Shown here in pieces: positions 58,042 to 64,000 of a DNA stretch of 64,000 bases; the stretch's first letter is position 1; each line of letters starts with the position of its first letter. The position numbers and the translations under genes are program-made. The stretch covers positions 41,345,501 to 41,409,500 of the forward strand of contig CM060989.1 in assembly GCA_030765065.1 (NCBI GenBank). The letters are read 5' to 3'. This stretch comes from Deroplatys truncata. Taxonomy: Eukaryota; Arthropoda; Insecta; Mantodea; Mantidae. The notes under the pieces are model-generated. The model made no database searches. It saw nothing but the letters and a program-made list of their open reading frames with translations, and had not been told where the DNA came from.

Positions 58042-58349
58042 CAAAAAATATGTATAATAATAGACCTCGGACAACTGGTGAACTCCGTGAGTAGTAGTAA
58101 TTAATAATGAAATAAGCAACACTGGAGAGAATACTCTTCGTAGAACATCACAGAATAAGGTGAAACGAGTGCAGATATGCTTGGATGCCGGTGGAAGACA
58201 CTTCCAACATTTGCTCTCAGGAACAATGAACAATGTAATCTCCTAATTGTCTATTACATTCTCCCAAAGTTGCACATGTGTTCTAATATTGGTTCAAGAG
58301 TTATGGCCCATTAAAGTGGTTCAGGTTTATCTGGATCACACTGTACAAA

Positions 58350-58680
58350 GTATAGGTACTACTATATGGAGCAGAAACGTGGACAATCAATAGGCAACAA
58401 CAGAGAAAAATTTTAAAAAATCGGAAATAATGGATGTAAAAAACAATGTATCTATTGGAACAAATTAAAATGGTTTGGCCATGCGAAAAGAATGGGAAAC
58501 GATAGAAAGTAAGAATGGTACTAGAAAGGGAAGCTGAGGGTTCGGAGGACAATAGAACAATGCATGGATGGGATCCGAAGAAGCATAGCATCTAGAGAAC
58601 CAGCAGATGAAGATGGAGAGGATAGGGATTTATGGACAAATAAAATTATGAATGGGTTGTAGGAAAACTACTGTACGGTA
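58350..58680 (+). pseudogene. LINE ORF2 3' fragment (RTE-like or related)
   Basis: Frames in turn read V-L-L-Y-G-A-E-T-W-T-I, L-K-W-F-G-H-A-K-R-M and C-M-D-G-I-R-R-S-I, with D-R-D-L-W. This order (YG.E.WT ... L.W.GH..RM ... W.D.I ... DR..W) is characteristic of the region after the reverse transcriptase domain in many arthropod LINEs. Each block is in a different frame, so it is a relic. It begins a few bases right of element U. Confidence 0.62.
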
Positions 58681-58799
58681 GATAATTCCTAAACAAACAA
58701 AAATTGTTAAACATGTATTGCGTTTGCAATGAAGTAAGTCTAGTCGTTGTAGGTCAATACTCTGTTTACGCCCACATAGGAAGTAGTAAACAATAAAGC

Positions 58800-59310
58800 C
58801 ATTTATCAACGAATGAAGTGATGAGTTAACACTAAAAGGCTCGATTTTCGAATTTTAAACCAATAGTTTTTTTGTAGTTGACCATTTACCATACGCTCTG
58901 TTGTGTTAAGTAGTCACTATTTCATTATTACACTAAACAATGCAACTACTGATGTTAGGAAAGGAATGCCGGTATTACAAACTTCCTCAGGTACGTTGTC
59001 AAAATGGCTTATTGGTTTAGAGCGCGAAGTATTACTCCCAATACTACGGCCAATATAGCATTAATAAATAGCATTAATAAATATCTGCCAATAACACAAA
59101 TACTGAAATTACACAGGTGAAAGCTTGATAAAAGTTCTCATTACAAAAAAAAGAGTAAGTCCTTAAGCTACGAAAGGAAATGTACAATCAAAATAGGCAA
59201 TTATAGGCACTATAAAATAGTATATTTTACTCCAGTAAGCATGAAGGATATTTATACAAAGTCTACGATTCTAACCCAAAGAACAAAATAGGAAAATACA
59301 AATGACGCTC
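58800..59310 (-). repeat. dispersed repeat W, copy 2
   Basis: Inverted relative to 48870-49400: AAACCAATAGTTTTTTTGTA, GGAAAGGAATGCC, TACAAACTTCCTCAGG, CAATTATAGGCACTATAAAA and TTTACTCCAGTAAGCATGAA. Confidence 0.5.
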
Positions 59311-60397
59311 TCTATTTATAACAATACTAAACCCTGTTTCATATTAAGTTTTCCCCATATCTGTCTCCTGCACTAGCTGCTGTCGAGGGATAGGTTGTTG
59401 TGCGATACAAAATAGTTTATTTTACCTAATCATTTATCTCAATATATTCGAAAAGAATTGTCAAATTTACATTTTCATAACCGCATGAATCCAATATAGC
59501 AGGTAACAGAGTTAATGTATGTAAAGTTTTATCAACAAATAGGTAGGAGGATCTTTCGGTTTAAACCTGTCTCTTAGGATAACGAAATGATGTGTGTGTA
59601 TCATAACTGTGTTGTTATCGCTCTTATAACCTGGCCTTGTATTGTAGAGGGCTCGTTTGTCACATACATCGCCATTCAAAGGTCTATATTAGCCAATCAG
59701 GGAAAACGGAGAAGGAAAGGGAGCGCACATATCAGCGAAGTTAGATTGTAAGAAACAGAGTTTAGTGTTTTATTTAATTACCAGCTGGTTGCACGACGTC
59801 GCACGAATAACTTTTCAAATTCCAATGACAATTTGATTAATTTCGTTTACCTCCCTCCGTTCTTTATGGAATTATTGTACAATCATCTAGACGGTTTTTT
59901 ATATTGAATCTTGAACTTTATAATTGCATAATATAATTTTATAATTTTCCCTGATATTCACTCTAAAGGATGTGTAACGTCTGATGTGATTAACCGCGGT
60001 AATGCTGCATAACCTATAAGTACTCTTTGACGGTGGAACAATCACCGTTAGGAAATGTCGATAAGTACCTTCTTTTTGATACCTTAAATATTTAATAACA
60101 TAAAAGGTATACACTTTTCATATAATACAGGAGACCTTAGCATATATAAGGAAATAGAAGTAAAGATGGTGAATATGAACATTCCGCACTCCCAGACCAC
60201 CAAGGTAACCTCTTTGGGAAAGACATCGAGAAAAATAAACTCGTTAAACATCGGTTGACTGATTTCTAACCTTGGCTAGACACAATTTTCTCTGTAAATG
60301 CAATTAAGATACTGTGATAACGATTCGTTTATAATATATAAAAGAAATAAAGCAGAACTTTTGTATTTGAGGGCTATTAAAATATTTTAACTCCTTC
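59311..60397. other. no feature recognised
   Basis: No frame with motifs and no repeat border; the frame at 59899-60114 has no known domain. Confidence 0.3.
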
Positions 60398-60668
60398 TGT
60401 GGTATGGTGGTTAGCATGCTAACCTCAAATCCAGGAGTCCTGGGTTCGGTTCCCAGCTGGACGGTGGGAGTTTTTCCTTGGCCAGGATTATTCCCTATTC
60501 TCCCTATTCTCCCTAGAGTCCATAAGTATAAATGAGAACGTGTGTGAATTTAATATATACCAGTCTAAAGACTAACACCAGATCATTCCTGAAGAGCAAT
60601 TGTTCCAAAGCTAAAAAGCCGCCGATATGACTTTGGATGTTAAAGGTGGTATACAAATGGAGTATAAA
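60398..60668 (+). mobile_element. tRNA-derived SINE
   Basis: TGTGGTATGGTGGTTAGCAT is box A and TCCTGGGTTCGGTTCCCAG box B. The body carries TTTTTCCTTGGCCAGG and a twice-repeated TTCTCCCTA, ending in TATAAAAAAATATT. AAAATATT occurs on both sides (60379 and 60667) as a candidate target duplication. Confidence 0.65.
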
Positions 60669-61140
60669 AAAATATTGCCAGTGGTATCGCATCGTTATAA
60701 GCAGATTCGATTCTCTTTTGTTTTGCTGTATCTTAGTTGCTAAATCGAAACCATTTCCATATTATATCCCTTAGAGGAAATATTTGCGGCATTTGTCTTA
60801 CTTTAAATGAATATTCTGTGGAATAACGACAACTTTTTCCACTCCATGGCATTCTCAACTAAAAGCCAAATACTTTTTTGCATGCATGTTCTTTTATAAC
60901 TCCAATGTGGTCGTATTCAAGTACAAGGACCTTGTAAATCTTATTTAATACTTTAGTAATTTATGAAACAAAACCAGGAGATGCTTTATTGACCTTGTCC
61001 ATCAGAAAGAATTGGGATCTTAAATGGGAAAGCAATTATCAAAATTGGTTGAAGGGTTTGAGATTACCCTAGACACACAAATTCTCTCTTTATAATATTA
61101 ATATAGATTTCTTGATGTAGTGGTCGTTTAAAACTAGATA
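60669..61140. other. no feature recognised
   Basis: AT-rich, without frames or repeat borders. Confidence 0.3.
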
Positions 61141-62558
61141 CAGAATGAGTTTGGAGTCCACCAACAAACTTCAGGGAGTGATTCCTGAATGAAAACGGAA
61201 CACAAAAGTTCCTATCACCTTGTGTCCGGAATGTAAGGTTTCCATAGATGGCACTGTCGACATTCTCTCATAATCTGCCGTGTGCATTTTGGGTGTTGTA
61301 CATAGTGTGATTTAATCAACGTAGAAGCACAATGAACCGGTATTCATTCCAGGAACAAACCGATATGGTGTTTGTATATGGCCAAGCAGGTGGAAACGTT
61401 CGAGAGGCAGCACGGATGTACCAAGTCACGTACCCCGACAGACAGCATCACCCACATCACATAACATTTGGAGCCATTTTCGGCGTTTGTGTGAGCTTGG
61501 GTCCTTTGAGACAGACGAACGTTCAGGGCGGCCGCGGACTGTGGATACACCAGATATTGAGGAACATGTTCTCCATGATAATGAAACAACCCTGGTACAA
61601 GCTCCAGGCAATTGGTCCGCCAACATGGTGTAAGCCAAAGGACGGTTACTGTATCCTACATGACAACCACTATTACCTCTTATCACCTCCAATGTGTGCA
61701 GGGGTTATCACCGGTAGATTTTCCTCCACGGAAATATTCTGTCTCTGGTTTGTGCAACAGGCCATCACTATTATGGGATTTCTGTCTTCAGTCCTCTTTA
61801 CCGGTGAAGTGACCTTTGGTAGAAATGACATCATTAACCTGCAAAATCGACATCTGTAGGCTTTAGAGAATCCTCTCGGGATGGTTGAAGCATCTCAGCA
61901 GCAGCGATTTAGCATCAATGTTTGGGCGATTGTAATATTGGCGATCGCCTAATTGGACCAGTTCTTCTACAACGCCTGAACGAAGAAACGTATATGGACT
62001 TCCTGCAAAACATTCTGCCTCCATGCTGGAGAATGTGCCTTTGGCAATACGACAGGCAATGTGGCTGCAGCACGATGTGGCCAGCTCAGTTTCTCAAAGT
62101 TCGCTGACACTTCCAACATCATCTTCCCCAGACGTTGGATAGGACGTGGAGGCCCTGTTGCATGGCTGCTCGATCACCAGACTTAAACCCCCTGGATTTT
62201 TACTTGTGAAGGCATCTGAAAAGCATTGTATAGAGTGAGCCTTTCCTGATTTCAGACCCTTCAACAGCGCGTCCACGTAGCTTGTGACGATATCCGGATA
62301 CAGCTCGGAATAGTCGATCAAGTGAGGCGATCACGATGCGATGTGTGAAAGCGTCCGTTGTATCCCATGGAGGCCACTCTGAACATCTGGGACATGGATG
62401 GGATTCAGGCCATGTACTGTGTACCAGGGCTGTTACTTTAGTGCCATTTACCATGAAAACTATGCACTTCCGGACACAAGGTGATATGGACTTTTGTGCT
62501 TCATTTCCAGTCAGGAATCACCCCTGAAGTTTGTCGGTGGACTACAAACTTCATACCT
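61141..62558 (+). mobile_element. Tc1-like element V with long inverted repeats
   Basis: 61149-61231 and 62468-62549 are inverted copies with about 10-12 differences over 83 bases (GTTTGGAGTCCACC...CCTTGTGTCCGGAA), and weaker similarity extends about 8 bases outward. TA dinucleotides lie near both outer limits. The interior is a broken transposase. Confidence 0.82.
61332..62220 (+). pseudogene. broken DUF4817-type Tc1-like transposase
   Basis: ATG 61332 opens MNRYSFQEQTDMVFVYGQAG, with N-V-R-E-A-A-R-M-Y, the DUF4817 helix-turn-helix N-terminus typical of this insect transposase group. The frame soon leaves the true one near 61500. Later, in other frames, M-W-L-Q-H-D gives the second Asp (about 62072) and M-A-A-R-S-P-D-L-N-P-L-D-F-Y-L the third (about 62165-62208), followed by a stop at the usual WGHLK motif. 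Several indels prevent a functional product. Confidence 0.75.
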
Positions 62559-63689
62559 ATACTGGAGAAAATACTGTTGTCTCTTCCTATTCAATGAATT
62601 GCATTGTGGAATATCTTAAAATTAATTTTGATAATGTTAAAATATAGTGAATGAACGTATAAATAAATTTGACAAGTATATATTCCTTATAATGGCAATT
62701 CAGTGGTGAAATCAGTAAAAGCTATCAACTTTACAAACTTAACTAATTGTTTCAGCGCGAAGGCTTACTACCACCTGGCAGCACCTCACGCACCATAGAT
62801 AGAGAACTCATTGTGTAAAGAGATATAGCATTCAGTACAGAGCCTGAAGAAGAGAAGGTTGGCAAATAACCAAGGTGATAACGTATTGCACCACGACGAG
62901 GCGCCAGTTTAATAACATATCACGTTATCTGAATTTTAAAGCTGCGCGATGGTGGGACAGTTTAGAAGTAGTATACTTTTTCTGCTTCTGATGCTGTTAT
63001 TTCGCAGCTCGCTCTGTTGTCTCGTGTGCCAGCTACTCCAGTGGTAGAGCTATGAGTACTTTCGCAGGGTATGCATGAGTGTAATGTTAAAGGACAACAC
63101 CAGTTTAAATTAACTGAGGAAGTTAATGTGATCTAATACTTGAGGCATTGAAGCGACTTGCCCGACCGCTTTGAAGATAAAGAATGAAACTGATTATGAG
63201 TCATAGCACTGGAAAATGTAATAACTGAATTATTATACCTGCTAACTTTGGTAGTATGGTTTGAAATAACTGTTTCCGCAATAAAACATACTAGAAGGGT
63301 AAATTGCCGTGAGTCGTTAAAATGCTTACTGGTAATCTCCCTCGCGATAACCGCTGAATCTTACACACACAAGCGCGTCACTGTGCGCTTAAAATAACAC
63401 ACTAGTAAGTCACATCATTAACTGAATTAGTCTCAAGAAAGAGTGTCTGATTAAAATGCATATTAACTTAAAACTACACCATCAAAATTCTACATTATAC
63501 GTTGCAAAATCTTACGCAATTATCTGAAACTACTCCTTTGTCTACCAAATTCTAAGTATTCTTTCTTTCATTTTCTGAAAACTGGCCTAAGTGTAGATTA
63601 TCTTGTTCCTCTAATTGGCCTCCCCGACTCTTAGAATTTCATTACCTTTCTCTTTTTCAGAATTTCTGCCTAAAAATTAAATGTTACAA
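62559..63689. other. no gene recognised; weak tRNA-like word
   Basis: CCAGCTACTCCAGTGGTAGA near 63028 resembles box A, but no box B follows at the right distance. Otherwise unassigned. Confidence 0.3.
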
Positions 63690-64000
63690 GAAAATCTTGG
63701 GTGCTGCATTCACATGACTTTAGCTACTCACTCTTCTTAAAAATCTTAGTTTTCTACCTAGTTCCTGTTAATTGAGGTAAACCTTTGATTCACCTTTACA
63801 CATTTCCTTGTAGGTGTATGGAGGTAAGGCGTTAGTCAAAGTTTAAACAGCTTGTAGCAATGTGGTGGCGTTTGCACGACCACGAGGAAAATAATGAATA
63901 GCGACTTACCAGTTGAAAATTCAAACCAGTAACAAAGGATAATTATCTCGGAAATGGTTAACTACGCAGACATTCTTTTTTTTACATAAATTGTGTGCTT
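63690..64000 (+). mobile_element. 5' part of a family H copy, cut by the window edge
   Basis: Begins CATTCACATGACTTTAGCTA, with CTGTTAATTGAGGTAAACC and GCGTTAGTCAAAG, and leaves the window at ACATAAATTGTGTGCTT. It matches the copy at 9750-11387 across the point where that one is interrupted by L2. Confidence 0.7.

Larger units (their letters stand above)
55794..58235 (+). pseudogene. broken DDE transposase of element U
   Basis: The N-terminus at 55794 reads M-Q-Y-S-L-R-E-R-V-F-I-V-K-T-Y-W-K, resembling the family T start. A frameshifted block (55873-56094) includes GRHRLPLNAQFVDVRRCLV and A-K-K-L-G-L. After the H insertion, CYCRWFQGFLIPHPDILS, then WFTDETWFHLSGYIN (first Asp, about 57124) follows. 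After L3, VKRVQICLDAGGRHFQHLLS (58170-58230) is the C-terminus. Second and third acidic regions are missing. Confidence 0.75.
55588..58343 (+). mobile_element. Tc1/mariner-superfamily element U, split by H and L3
   Basis: Left end CAGTGCGATCCATATAAACC and (reverse strand) right end CAGTGTGATCCAGATAAACC, matching on through a CTTTAATRGGCCATAA block, about 45 bases. TA follows the right end. It contains the transposase relic, a complete H (56143-57053) and L3 (57207-58041). Without them about 1.0 kb remains, so part of the transposase is deleted. Confidence 0.85.

Noticed and set aside
61332..61859. Intact 175-codon protein
   Set aside because: Only the first 55 or so residues match the DUF4817 transposase type. 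The rest is out of frame, and later catalytic motifs lie in other frames.
1..64000. Endogenous virus
   Set aside because: No gag, envelope, capsid or viral polymerase motifs were recognised; the LTR-like units lack any coding region.

Overview
This window looks like intergenic DNA from a large, AT-rich, transposon-laden insect genome. The style of its Tc1/mariner transposases, the tRNA-derived SINEs and the DUF4817-type transposase N-terminus suggest an insect of the cockroach/termite kind. That assignment comes from family recognition by eye, not from a database search. I find no convincing host protein-coding gene, no rRNA gene and no intact tRNA gene. Almost every open frame is a broken piece of a transposon, or an accidental frame across one family of about 0.9 kb repeats.

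The dominant component is a non-coding repeat, here called family H, with more than twenty copies. In its + orientation it begins TCTGATGTGTTACAC, carries ACTTTCTCTACT near the start and its reverse complement near the end, has a CA/TG microsatellite at a fixed internal place, ends in a hairpin (CTACT...AGTAG) followed by AGAAAGT, and sits in A/T homopolymers. This layout resembles non-autonomous Helentron-like elements (HINE/DINE-1 type). The second layer is Tc1/mariner DNA transposons: family T (three copies: 0.9-2.2, 35.7-37.0 and 53.8-55.6 kb), family R (28.4, 33.0-35.2, 43.3 and 50.3-52.4 kb), family U (55.6-58.3 kb), family V (61.1-62.6 kb) and two mariners, M1 (41.4-42.7 kb) and M2 (47.3-48.3 kb). 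The third layer is retroelements: LINE fragments (0-0.8, 6.5-6.9, 39.1-39.7 and 58.35-58.7 kb), tRNA-derived SINEs, and two related 0.8-1.0 kb families, J and L, that share the terminus TGAGGCAGTATTTT and carry LTR-like TATA and AATAAA signals.

Layout: 0-9 kb holds a LINE tail, T1, an H copy carrying a SINE with a 14-bp target duplication, L1 and a LINE RT remnant. 9.7-16 kb holds H copies split by L2, J1 and a younger H. 17.8-23.7 kb holds H/J nests and an H cluster. 25-32 kb holds H, R1, SINEs and a candidate LTR. 33-45 kb holds R2 (split by H), T2, J3, M1 and R3. 45-53 kb holds H split by deleted mariner M2, then a 2.07 kb palindrome of R-family sequence. 53.8-58.7 kb is a compact nested complex (T3 with MITE K; U with H and L3 inside). 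61-62.6 kb is the long-ITR element V.

The elements do not form a pathway, but their nesting gives a relative chronology. H was active both before and after R, and inserted into itself at least twice. J, L, M2, a SINE and R1 are all younger than the H copies they interrupt.
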